Source: Pedobacter sp. (GTDB lineage Bacteria; Bacteroidota; Bacteroidia; Sphingobacteriales; Sphingobacteriaceae). Taken from it: a DNA stretch of 64,000 nt. The position numbers and the translations under genes were made by a program. The notes below the pieces were generated by a model. That model was not told the origin of the DNA. It did no database searches and saw nothing but the letters and a program-made list of their open reading frames with translations. The DNA lies in NCBI RefSeq assembly GCF_031119335.1, contig NZ_JAVHXT010000006.1, forward strand, positions 152,278-216,277, written 5' to 3'. This document shows, in pieces, positions 8,469-16,231 of this stretch (its first letter is position 1; every line of letters starts with the position of its first letter).

Positions 8469-10193
8469 ATGTATATTTTAGGAATTAATGCCTATCATGG
8501 AGATTCGTCTGCATGTATCTACAAAGACGGCCAACTTATCGCAGCTTCTGAAGAAGAACGTTTTAGGCGAATTAAACATTGGGCGGGTTTTCCTACTGAA
8601 GCCATTAACTTCTGTCTTAAAGAAGCTGGCATTTCAATTAAAGACGTAGATCATATTGCTATTTCAAGAGATCCTAAAGCAAACTTAGGCAAAAAAGCTA
8701 TGACTGCGCTAAAGAATAGATTGAAGCTGAGCAACATCCTTGATAGGGTGAAAAATTTAAAAAAGGCGGCATCTATAGAAGATGAATTTTTGCAACATTT
8801 CAATTTACAGGCCGGAGAATTAAAGGCTAAAATTCATAATGTAGAGCATCATAGAAGTCATTTGGCTAGTGCTTTCTTTGCTTCACCTTTTGAAAAATCG
8901 GCATTGCTTTCTATTGATGGCTTTGGAGATTTCACTAGTACCATGACTGGCATCGGTAAGGGCAACAAAATAGAGGTGATGGAAACAGTGTCTTATCCGC
9001 ATTCCATTGGTGTGTTTTATACCACCTTTACACAATGGTTAGGTTTTCCGCATTACGGTGATGAATATAAGGTAATGGGCTTAGCACCCTACGGTGAACC
9101 GAAATACTTGGATCAGCTGAGAAAGGTGATTAAGTTTAAGGATAATGGTCTTTTCGAGTTAGAACTAAAGTACTTCAATCATCCTACTAAAGGCGTAAAT
9201 ATGGCTTGGGAAGGAGGCATTCCAGCTATGGATAGTCTTTACAGCGAAGCCTTGCTTAGTGAGTTAGGCCCTGCCAGAAAAGCTGAAGAACCTTTAGAGC
9301 AATCACACAGAGATTGGGCTACCTCAATCCAAAGAATTACAGAAGAAGTGATTTATCACATGCTAACCCACCTGCAACAAAAAACTGGTTTAGATTCTGT
9401 TTGTATTGCTGGTGGTGTGGCTCAAAATTCTGTAGCTAATGGAAAGATTATCTTAAAAACACCGTTCAAAAAAGTATATATTCCACCAGCAGGTCATGAT
9501 GCAGGAACCTGTATCGGCGCAGCACTATGGGTTTATAACCAGTTGCTAGACCAGCCAAGAACCGAACCGATGTTGCATGGCTATTTGGGCAGTCGCTTTA
9601 GCAACCAAAATATCGAAGCATTATTGAAAGAGAAGAATATCAGCTACACCAAATTAGAGGGAGATGCTTTATTTGATAAAGTAACCTCTTGTTTGATCAA
9701 TTCGGGTGTAGTAGGATGGTTTCAAGGAAGAGCAGAATTCGGACCTAGAGCCTTGGGACATCGTTCAATCATTGCAGATCCTCGTCGTAATGATGCGAAA
9801 GAAATACTGAACGCTAAAATTAAAAGAAGAGAATCTTTTAGACCTTTTGCTCCGTCGATATTAAAACAACACATCCCCGACTATTTTGAGCAGGTAGATG
9901 ATGTTCCTTTCATGGAGAAAGTGTTTCTAATTAAGGAAGATCAAAGAGCTAAAATTCCGGCAGTTACACACGTAGATGGCACTGGAAGACTACAAAGTGT
10001 AGACGAAACTATAGAACCTAAGTATTTTGGATTGATTAATAATTTCTATTCAAAAACGGGTGTACCTATCTTGTTGAATACGTCATTCAATGAAAATGAG
10101 CCGATTGTAAATACGCCAGAAGAAGCACTTAATTGCTTTTTAAGGACAAAAATGGATATGCTTGTTTTGGAGGATATTGTGATAGAGAGGTAG
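8469..10193 (+). CDS. Carbamoyltransferase (NodU/CmcH family)
   Basis: The 574-residue protein starts MYILGINAYHGDSSACIYKD, the ASKHA-fold start of NodU/TobZ-type O-carbamoyltransferases. EEERFRRIKH and the conserved HHRSHLASAFFASPF follow. The C-terminal domain contains the YrdC-like carbamoyl-adenylate region with FQGRAEFGPRALGHRSI (about residues 417-433). The enzyme would place a carbamoyl group, from carbamoyl phosphate and ATP, on a sugar hydroxyl. It lies 78 bases after the exosortase gene on the same strand, so it probably decorates the polysaccharide made by this cluster. The sugar acceptor cannot be told from sequence. Confidence 0.9.
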   Translation: MYILGINAYHGDSSACIYKDGQLIAASEEERFRRIKHWAGFPTEAINFCLKEAGISIKDVDHIAISRDPKANLGKKAMTALKNRLKLSNILDRVKNLKKAASIEDEFLQHFNLQAGELKAKIHNVEHHRSHLASAFFASPFEKSALLSIDGFGDFTSTMTGIGKGNKIEVMETVSYPHSIGVFYTTFTQWLGFPHYGDEYKVMGLAPYGEPKYLDQLRKVIKFKDNGLFELELKYFNHPTKGVNMAWEGGIPAMDSLYSEALLSELGPARKAEEPLEQSHRDWATSIQRITEEVIYHMLTHLQQKTGLDSVCIAGGVAQNSVANGKIILKTPFKKVYIPPAGHDAGTCIGAALWVYNQLLDQPRTEPMLHGYLGSRFSNQNIEALLKEKNISYTKLEGDALFDKVTSCLINSGVVGWFQGRAEFGPRALGHRSIIADPRRNDAKEILNAKIKRRESFRPFAPSILKQHIPDYFEQVDDVPFMEKVFLIKEDQRAKIPAVTHVDGTGRLQSVDETIEPKYFGLINNFYSKTGVPILLNTSFNENEPIVNTPEEALNCFLRTKMDMLVLEDIVIER

Positions 10194-10239
10194 GTATTGT
10201 TTAATCGGTTAACTTGGTTAATTGTATCAGTCGGTTAAT

Positions 10240-10316
10240 CCCATAAAGGGGATTTTGACCTAAATATCTGATAGAAAGTTTGCTATTCAATTCCCCCTTC
10301 AGGGGGCTAGGGGGTA
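10240..10316. repeat. CCCCT-type palindromic repeat covering the obg stop codon
   Basis: CCCCCTTCAGGGGGCTAGGG (from 10293) and a weaker partner CCCATAAAGGGG near 10240 form GC-rich hairpins between the convergent carbamoyltransferase and obg genes. The obg stop codon (CTA on this strand, 10307-10309) lies inside the element. A bidirectional terminator role is plausible. Confidence 0.7.
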
Positions 10317-11308
10317 TTAATCGCTTTCCACAACAAATCTTTCAACTCTACCAATCCTAACTGCGCTACAGAAGAAATAAACAAGTGTGGAACCTGCGCT
10401 GGTAACTCTTTCGCCATTTCTTCCTTCAATTCTTCATCTAACATATCCGATTTGGTAATTGCCAGCAAATGAGGTTTCTGCATTAACTCAGGATTGAAGG
10501 CCTGCAATTCATTTTTTAAGATCTCGTACTCTTCTGCAATGGTTCTGCTGGTATCTGCTGGCACCATAAACAATAGTACCGAGTTACGCTCAATATGTCT
10601 TAAAAATCTAAATCCTAAGCCTTTTCCTTTCGATGCTCCTTCAATAATCCCCGGAATATCGGCCATGATGAAAGATTTGGAGTCTCTGTAAGAAACGATC
10701 CCTAAATTAGGTACTAAAGTGGTGAAAGGATAATCTGCTATTTCTGGCTTAGCTGCAGACACAACCGAAAGCAAAGTAGACTTACCCGCATTTGGGAAAC
10801 CCACCAAACCTACATCTGCCAATACTTTTAATTCTAAAACCACCCACTCTTCTTTGCCTTGTTCTCCAGGTTGTGCAAAACGTGGGGTTTGCAATGTTGG
10901 CGATTTAAAGTGAGCGTTTCCTAAGCCACCTCTGCCACCAGCAGTTAATATTTTAGTTTCGCCATCTTCCGTAATTTCAAAAAGCACCTCACCAGTCTCT
11001 GCATCCCTAGCAATAGTTCCTAGTGGCACTTCCAAAACCTCATCCTTACCTTGTTTTCCAAATTTGTGTCCGCTACCACCAGCACCTCCATCTTCTGCAA
11101 TAATATGCTTACGGTACTTCAAGTGAAGTAAAGTCCAAAATTGGGCGTTCCCCTGCAAGATGATGTGACCACCTCTGCCGCCATCACCACCATCTGGACC
11201 ACCAGTAGCCGTATGTTTATCGCGGTGCAAATGCGCAGAGCCTGCCCCACCTTTACCAGAGCGGCAGCAGATTTTTACATAATCAACAAAATTGGAACCT
11301 TGAGACAT
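10307..11308 (-). CDS. obg: Obg family GTPase
   Basis: The 333-residue protein has a glycine-rich Obg fold (about 1-160, with [12 protein letters not shown] and [12 protein letters not shown]). A G domain follows with P-loop GFPNAGKS at 170-177, switch region [18 protein letters not shown] and TKSD. The protein associates with the large ribosomal subunit and is essential for ribosome maturation and the stringent response. The optional C-terminal OCT domain is absent, as is common in this phylum. The C-terminal residues AINTP are written by the GC-rich repeat that also supplies the TAG stop. Confidence 0.97.
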   Translation of the reverse strand: MSQGSNFVDYVKICCRSGKGGAGSAHLHRDKHTATGGPDGGDGGRGGHIILQGNAQFWTLLHLKYRKHIIAEDGGAGGSGHKFGKQGKDEVLEVPLGTIARDAETGEVLFEITEDGETKILTAGGRGGLGNAHFKSPTLQTPRFAQPGEQGKEEWVVLELKVLADVGLVGFPNAGKSTLLSVVSAAKPEIADYPFTTLVPNLGIVSYRDSKSFIMADIPGIIEGASKGKGLGFRFLRHIERNSVLLFMVPADTSRTIAEEYEILKNELQAFNPELMQKPHLLAITKSDMLDEELKEEMAKELPAQVPHLFISSVAQLGLVELKDLLWKAINTP

Positions 11309-11572
11309 GAATATTTACGATTTTGATTTACTAAGTACGATTGTTAAATAGTTATATTGTTTTATTGCTGGGATTCGATAGACTCAGCCTGACATACCGA
11401 GAACTGAAAACTGTTAACTCCTTAGTGTCCTTTCCCGAATAAGTCGGGACATGCTGTGCCTTTGTGGTAAAAAACTAAAAACATCCGTAAAAATAACTAA
11501 TGTATTTCATACGGATGCTTCTTTAATAATTTATGTTTTGTGATACGCTAAACGCTAATCACCAAAATCATT
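11309..11572. other. Intergenic region between obg and adk
   Basis: No gene is seen. The region contains a REP-like arm (ATTCGATAGACTCAGCCTGA at 11371), a short palindrome CCCGAATAAGTCGGGA near 11434, and the adk terminator at 11471-11518. Confidence 0.5.
11471..11518 (-). terminator. Rho-independent terminator after adk
   Basis: On the minus strand CATCCGTA and TACGGATG pair around a loop of about 22 bases and are followed by TTTTTAGTTTTTT. It lies about 55 bases beyond the adk stop codon. Confidence 0.65.
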
Positions 11573-12142
11573 TTAATACTTATCGATCACCTTACAAAGA
11601 TCACCGAAAATAACTTCTATTTCGCCAATACCATTAACTTTAACCAATTTGCCTTGACCTTCGTAGTAAGGTAAAACATGAATAGTTTTAGTGAAGTACT
11701 CGTCGATACGCTTTTTTAGTTTTTCTGCATCATCATCTGGGCGGCCGCTAACTTTATGACGTTCTGCAATACGACGTTTCAATTCATCTTGATCAACATC
11801 CAAAGCAATTACACCATTAATTTTAGAACCTTTTCCTTCTAAAAACTTATCCAACTCTTCTGCTTGTGGAACTGTACGCGGAAAACCATCAAAGATAAAT
11901 CCTTTCGCATCCGGATTTTTATCTACCTCTTCTTCCAACATCGCAATGGTAATGCTATCTGGTACTAATTCGCCATCTGCAATTAATTTACTTACTTGTT
12001 TTCCTAGCGTAGTTTGGTTTTTGATGTGGCCTCTAAAAAGATCGCCGGTAGAGATGTGTACTAGTTGATATTTATCAATTAGCTTTTGAGATTGGGTGCC
12101 TTTGCCTGCACCCGGAGGGCCAAAGAGAACTAAATTGAGCAT
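11573..12142 (-). CDS. adk: Adenylate kinase
   Basis: The 189-residue enzyme interconverts ATP + AMP and 2 ADP. The P-loop GPPGAGKGT is at residues 8-16, the AMP-binding STGDLFR follows, and FDGFPRT is the conserved core motif. The lid is the short form without zinc-binding cysteines (RHKVSGRPDDD). The protein is cytosolic. The tRNA-Arg gene and its terminator lie directly upstream, so adk probably has its own promoter in the 20-odd bases after that hairpin, or is reached by read-through. Confidence 0.97.
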   Translation of the reverse strand: MLNLVLFGPPGAGKGTQSQKLIDKYQLVHISTGDLFRGHIKNQTTLGKQVSKLIADGELVPDSITIAMLEEEVDKNPDAKGFIFDGFPRTVPQAEELDKFLEGKGSKINGVIALDVDQDELKRRIAERHKVSGRPDDDAEKLKKRIDEYFTKTIHVLPYYEGQGKLVKVNGIGEIEVIFGDLCKVIDKY

Positions 12143-12163
12143 TTAAGTTTGTCTTTAAAAATT

Positions 12164-12194
12164 AAAAGCCTTCCCGCTTGGGCGGCAAGGCTTT
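12164..12194 (-). terminator. Terminator after tRNA-Arg
   Basis: On the minus strand AAAGCCTTGCCGCCC pairs with GGGAAGGCTTTT around a short loop and runs into TTTTAATTTTT. It lies between the tRNA 3' end (12208) and the adk start codon (12142). Confidence 0.75.
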
Positions 12195-12207
12195 ACCTAA
12201 TTGTTTG

Positions 12208-12281
12208 TGCTCTCGTAGGGATTCGAACCCCAAACCTTCTCATCCGTAGTGAGATGCTCTATCCAGTTGAGCTACGAAAGC
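12208..12281 (-). tRNA. tRNA-Arg (anticodon ACG)
   Basis: A full 74-nt cloverleaf reads on the minus strand. The acceptor stem GCTTTCG pairs with CGAGAGC (one G-U). The D arm is GCTC...GAGC. The anticodon stem TCTCA/TGAGA encloses the loop CTACGGA, giving anticodon ACG. The T arm contains GTTCGAATC. The discriminator is A, and CCA is not fully encoded (ACA follows). ACG is normally edited to ICG and reads CGU/CGC/CGA. Confidence 0.96.
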
Positions 12282-12304
12282 ATTTCCGTATCGTTAACGG
12301 ACTG

Positions 12305-12336
12305 CAAAAGTAATGTTTCAATTTTAAATTCGCAAT
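12305..12336 (-). promoter_or_regulatory. Promoter of tRNA-Arg
   Basis: On the minus strand a -33 box TTGCG, an 18-bp spacer and a -7 box TACTTTTG match the Bacteroidota primary-sigma pattern. The start would fall in GCAGTCCG, about 20 bases before the mature 5' end. Confidence 0.7.
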
Positions 12337-12442
12337 TTTTTATGAGAAATATTTTAAAAGAACCATTACAAATTGTCTAATAATTTGAAAAGCAAGGCTA
12401 ATGCTAGTATTTGTGAACAGCCCCGCCAACCTGTCCCGACAC

Positions 12443-12590
12443 TTCCTATCGTGTGGACATCTCATTCCTCCCCCTTGAATCCCCCTCCAAAGGGGGACAC
12501 ATAGCGCTTAAGCATTTTGCATATCCCCCTCTTCGAGGGGGCAGGGGGAGGAAAATGGCATTTGCTAATATCTGTGTCCACACGATAGGA
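12443..12590. repeat. Nested inverted repeat around a CCCCT-type palindrome
   Basis: Outer arms TCCTATCGTGTGGACA (12444-12459) and TGTCCACACGATAGGA (12575-12590) are perfect complements. Between them lies a CCCCCTTGAATCCCCCTCCA ... GAGGGGGCAGGGGGAGG element of the family seen at 5671 and 52444. It looks like one palindromic element inserted into another. Confidence 0.75.
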
Positions 12591-12608
12591 TACTTCGGGA
12601 TTCGCTAC

Positions 12609-12714
12609 AACCTTTTTGTAGCACTACTACCACATCATTGTCATGCTTAGTTTATCGAAGCATCGATACACAAACAATCCTTCGACGAGCTCAGGATGAC
12701 ACGACAAAAAGGTT
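12609..12714. repeat. Inverted repeat enclosing a REP-like element
   Basis: Arms AACCTTTTTGT (12609-12619) and ACAAAAAGGTT (12704-12714) flank a REP-type unit, TCATGCTTAGTTTATCGAAG ... CCTTCGACGAGCTCAGGATG (about 12640-12702). That unit's arms resemble those at 29212-29266. Confidence 0.65.
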
Positions 12715-13000
12715 TTCGCTACTGTCGGGTTTAAAACGCAAGTTCCGTGCCTTGGTTAAAGCATTACTAAGCGCCTAACCTATCAGTCCGATTATTATTT
12801 AACTGATTTACAGCTTTATACCGGGTTATTCTAACTGACCCTGAAATAAATTCAGAGCTTGCTCCAGATATCGGAGGTGACGGGTATATTGGCACTCCGT
12901 ATCCCGAAATTAATTCGGGACTAGTTTAAACGGCTTGTTTTGACATATTTAATAATCGAACTCAGGTTCATACACACTTAAAAGCTTAACGCCACCCCAT

Positions 13001-14674
13001 TTATTTAGAACCATTAACAAATTGCAATATCAAATCAGCGGGCAAAGCTAAAGTTGCAATTCGGCTAAACCTTGCAATATTGATCCCCAAAAACTTGCCA
13101 TTTAAATCGAACACTGGCGAACCGCATTCCGCAGCTTTTACATCCGCATCGTGCGCAAAAACCTTCGCAAAACCGTCACGTCTTCCAGATTTTCCACCGG
13201 TAATCCGCTCTGCGGGATGATTAGAACTTCCCATCTTCACCCCTGCTAAAACCAAAGTCTTTGTTAAGGTGGTAGTATCGTTCTTCCAAGTCAAGTTAAT
13301 TTCATCATCTGGCCAATAGTTTAGTAAAGCTGGTGCAAAATCGTTCGCTTTTTCTATTACCTTACCATTAAGTGCCAATAACTCATCTCCTACTTTAATC
13401 CCTGCCTTTCCTGCTGGACTTTCAGGATTAATTAAAGAAAATAAGGCAGGTTTAGAATTAAACTTCAACATGGCACCCAAATAAGGCCTGCTGCTATTTT
13501 TCGGAAGGTTAAATATTTCACTACCGTATACACCAGACACTAATTTACCACGTTCTTTTTCAATGTAAATTAGCTTGCCCATCGCTACATTGGTTGTCGA
13601 TACTTCTGATAAGTTTATTCCACCTCGCAAATCATCCGTACCACTCACAGCTAACAATGCCACATCGTTCTCTCTATCTTTGGCTACTAATGAAAGCTTC
13701 GCATTTGGATAGGTGACCAGCTCGGGGTTATCGCCAAGCATAGATAATTTCGTAACTAGAAACTGTCGTTTAGCCCCATTACTATCTTTCTGATTAAACA
13801 ATGTAGCCAATATCTGTTGCTGCGCCGATTGAACTGTACTCGTTATCGCCACGCAGCTTAATTTGTCCGCTTGAGTATCAAACTTAGGATGCAATTTTTG
13901 CTGTTTGCTTTCTTTCTGCAATGTATTTGCCAATGGATCTTTTCCAATGCTATCCTTTTGTTTTGGAAAATCTAAATAAGTAGTTTGCTGCTGTAACGCC
14001 GTCCAATAGTTACGATACAAATCAACCGGAATTTCGAAGTTTTGGTCTTCGCCAACATCAACAGCACTATGCAAGCCAATCACACGCCCATGATAGTCGA
14101 ACAAAGGGCCTCCCGAGTCGCCAGGTTCCATTTTACAGGTAGAACGAATAAAACCGTACTCATTTTTCACTTCGGCAACTCTACCTAATCTCAACGTTGG
14201 CAGCTTTTGATCTAAACTTTCTGGATAAGCAATACTGATACACGGCTGACCAGCAACCAGACTATGCGAATAACCCATTTCGGCAAAAGGCCAAATACCT
14301 TGGTCGGTAATCTTCATCATACCAACATCGGGCATACCTGGTGTTGTTGGATTATCTATTCGCCCCAAAGCTATAGCAATGCACTCTTTTCCGTCTGGAA
14401 AAAATACTTTATAATTTTTTCCCGGAACGGTGGTATGTGCCGCAGTTAAAATATAGCCATCTGCTGTAACTACCACGCCACTAAATTGATTTCCGGTGCG
14501 CTGATCTAGTTTGACATCAAAGCTCCAAATGCGCACACTAGCGGGGTAACTTTTTTGAACTGCTTTCGATACAATTTCTTCAAACTGTTGCAGCTTTTTC
14601 TTTTGTGCATAACCGTTAAAGCCAATGAGTAATAATACCATTAGTATCTTGATACGGAATTGATATGGTTTCAT
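13001..14674 (-). CDS. Exported HtrA-like serine protease, two protease-like domains plus PDZ
   Basis: The 557-residue protein has a signal peptide (1-23, cut after GYAQ). The first trypsin-like domain has an intact triad: His80 (ILTAAH), Asp116 (PDVGMMKI) and Ser187 (GDSGGPLF). A second trypsin-like half follows: DVALLAVSG carries an Asp and a PDZ-type segment (GIKVGDELLALNGKVI) lies in between. Near the end, AECGSPVFDLNGKFLGIN replaces the GDSGGP-type motif and puts Cys517 at the nucleophile position. No matching His is evident. It probably works in the periplasm or at the surface, next to a SusCD peptide-type uptake operon. A Ser protease role is secure only for the first domain. Confidence 0.85.
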   Translation of the reverse strand: MKPYQFRIKILMVLLLIGFNGYAQKKKLQQFEEIVSKAVQKSYPASVRIWSFDVKLDQRTGNQFSGVVVTADGYILTAAHTTVPGKNYKVFFPDGKECIAIALGRIDNPTTPGMPDVGMMKITDQGIWPFAEMGYSHSLVAGQPCISIAYPESLDQKLPTLRLGRVAEVKNEYGFIRSTCKMEPGDSGGPLFDYHGRVIGLHSAVDVGEDQNFEIPVDLYRNYWTALQQQTTYLDFPKQKDSIGKDPLANTLQKESKQQKLHPKFDTQADKLSCVAITSTVQSAQQQILATLFNQKDSNGAKRQFLVTKLSMLGDNPELVTYPNAKLSLVAKDRENDVALLAVSGTDDLRGGINLSEVSTTNVAMGKLIYIEKERGKLVSGVYGSEIFNLPKNSSRPYLGAMLKFNSKPALFSLINPESPAGKAGIKVGDELLALNGKVIEKANDFAPALLNYWPDDEINLTWKNDTTTLTKTLVLAGVKMGSSNHPAERITGGKSGRRDGFAKVFAHDADVKAAECGSPVFDLNGKFLGINIARFSRIATLALPADLILQFVNGSK

Positions 14675-14691
14675 GTTTTGGGAATGGATTT

Positions 14692-14720
14692 AAAAAGGCA
14701 TGACCATTTCTGGCCATACC
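14692..14720 (-). terminator. Hairpin with U-tract before the protease gene
   Basis: On the minus strand GGTATGGCCA and TGGTCATGCC form a stem of about 10 bp with loop GAAA, followed by TTTTTAAAT. It lies between the TlpA-like gene and the protease start (14674). It would end the SusCD-operon transcript or act as a partial attenuator in front of the protease. Confidence 0.6.
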
Positions 14721-14935
14721 AATCATTACTAACCTAATTCGATGGTGGTGGGAATTCTTCTTAGAGCTAGAACTTCTTCAGTCGCATAGACGGTTTTCTT
14801 TCGGTAGCGTTTCTATGAAAGCAAAAGACATGACCTTCCATGCGGCGTTACCTAACAAAACAACCACAATAGAATTAGATTTAAAGATCTTTAAGCAGAC
14901 TTACCCTTTTGAGGCAAGCCTGCATTATTGTGCGA

Positions 14936-16072
14936 CTATTTAAAAATTTCTGCCAATTTTGCGTTTAGAGGCTCACCCCTTAAACCATTAGCGATAATCT
15001 TTCCTTCGGCATCTACTAAAAAGCTGGCAGGCACGGCACGCACTCCATACAAACGTCCTACTTCGTTGTTCCAACCTTTTAAATCTGATACATGTGCCCA
15101 TTCTAACCCATCTTTTTCAATGGCTTCTAACCAACTTTGCTTTACATGATCTAAAGAAACGGAGATAATCTCGAAACCTTTATCATGGTAGGTTTTATAC
15201 TGTTTTACCAAATTCGGATTTTCTTCTCGGCATGGCCCGCACCAGCTTGCCCAAAATTCTACCAACACTACTTTACCTTTAAAACTGGCTAAAGAAACTG
15301 GTTTGCCTACTTCGTTATTTTGGGTAAATAGAGGCGCTGGTTTGCCTACCGCAGTTAAACCATTAGCTTCTATACGTTGTGCCAGCTCCTTGCCCATATC
15401 TGTTTCCCTCAATTCTTTAGATAACGCATTATAAATTGGCTGAACTTTGGCTACGTCAACTTTACTGCCCGCAGCTTCAGATAAGGCTACTAATGCGTAA
15501 TAAGACTTTGGATTAGCTTTGGCAAACTCAAACTGCTTGTCGGTTCGGTCTTGCATCCTTTTGCGAAAACGCTTATCTATCTCTTTGATAAAAGTAGTGT
15601 CTTTCTTTTGCTCGGGTGTGCCGCTGTTGTACTCCATGTTTGCTGTTTTAGTAACAGCCATAATAGTACCTCCAATAACTTTGTTATAAGCTTCAGACTC
15701 ATCATAAACCTTAGAACCAGTAAACTTAGCCGTTTGTAAAGAATCCTTCGATGTTAAGCTGAACTGCTCTTTACCAAAGTAGAAATAAATGACATCTCCT
15801 GTGTAAACGGCGTGTCCTTTACCTTTTCCGGTATGATCTAATGCCATGCGGGCATAAGCGTTGTTCGAAGTAATAGTTCCACTAAACTTGAACGCTCCGT
15901 CAACTAATGCCACCGAGTCTTCGCGACCTCCACCATTGTCCATATAGTCGAAATAAACCATTGCAGGCTTATTCAAATTGCCAACTTTTCCAGTAAAGTT
16001 AAAGTTGGGTGTTTGTGCTAAAGCTAACGTAGGCAGTAGCAATGCTGATAAAATCAATTCTTTTATTTTCAT
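14936..16072 (-). CDS. TlpA-like thiol-disulfide oxidoreductase with N-terminal DUF4369-type domain
   Basis: The 378-residue exported protein has a signal peptide ending near LALAQ (residue 20). An N-terminal beta domain (FNFTGKVGNLNKPAMVYFDY) is of the DUF4369 type found in many Bacteroidota thioredoxin-like proteins. An alpha-helical middle section follows. The C-terminal AhpC/TSA-thioredoxin domain has EFWASWCGPCREENP, with the CGPC redox pair near residue 280. It would reduce or rearrange disulfides in the periplasm. It is on the same strand as the SusCD lipoproteins, after an intergenic hairpin, and probably belongs to that regulon. Confidence 0.88.
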   Translation of the reverse strand: MKIKELILSALLLPTLALAQTPNFNFTGKVGNLNKPAMVYFDYMDNGGGREDSVALVDGAFKFSGTITSNNAYARMALDHTGKGKGHAVYTGDVIYFYFGKEQFSLTSKDSLQTAKFTGSKVYDESEAYNKVIGGTIMAVTKTANMEYNSGTPEQKKDTTFIKEIDKRFRKRMQDRTDKQFEFAKANPKSYYALVALSEAAGSKVDVAKVQPIYNALSKELRETDMGKELAQRIEANGLTAVGKPAPLFTQNNEVGKPVSLASFKGKVVLVEFWASWCGPCREENPNLVKQYKTYHDKGFEIISVSLDHVKQSWLEAIEKDGLEWAHVSDLKGWNNEVGRLYGVRAVPASFLVDAEGKIIANGLRGEPLNAKLAEIFK

Positions 16073-16089
16073 TTGTTCAAATTTATTTT

Positions 16090-16157
16090 CATTTGTGATG
16101 CAGCTACCATGAGTTAATCATTCTACTGTGTGATTTTGAAACTCATGGTGGTTTCAT
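16090..16157 (-). repeat. Intercistronic hairpin repeat, copy A
   Basis: ACCATGAGTT (16106-16115) and AACTCATGGT (16140-16149) are complementary arms in the leader of the TlpA-like gene. The same element, with flanking text CATTTGTGATG and GTGTGATTTTGAA, recurs at 18551-18641 in front of the DUF4843 gene. In minus orientation it begins ATG AAA CCA CCA TGA, a five-codon frame also kept in the other copy. Confidence 0.75.
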
Positions 16158-16190
16158 TTGTGTTATTTTTAGTTTGAGTTTTATAAATAT

Positions 16191-16219
16191 CCGCCGCAAT
16201 CATAATGTTCATGCGGCGG
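16191..16219 (-). terminator. GC-rich hairpin after the PKD-like lipoprotein gene
   Basis: CCGCCGCA and TGCGGCGG form an 8-bp perfect stem 13 bases beyond the PKD-like stop codon. On the minus strand it is followed by ATATTTATAAAAC, only a weak U-tract. It may end most transcripts of the SusC-SusD-lipoprotein unit. Confidence 0.6.
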
Positions 16220-16231
16220 AAAATAGTATGT

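Larger units (their letters stand above)
12337..13000. other. Non-coding gap with nested repeats
   Basis: No gene is supported. From 12443 to 12715 several palindromes are nested (annotated separately). Further on there is CCCGAAATTAATTCGGGA near 12903-12920. No persuasive promoter or RNA gene was recognised. The stretch separates the tRNA/adk block from the 3' end of the protease gene. Confidence 0.6.

Noticed and set aside
1..10193. Complete EPS biosynthesis operon
   Set aside because: The M3 peptidase, GIY-YIG gene, repeats and amino-acid permease separate the polymerase end from the glycosyltransferases, and export genes (wza/wzc/flippase) are not in the window.
14815..14943. Plus-strand 42-residue reading frame (MKAKDMTFHAALPNKTTTIE...) in the gap after the TlpA-like gene
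   Set aside because: It overlaps the 3' end of the TlpA-like gene on the other strand, has no promoter or family resemblance, and its length is within chance.
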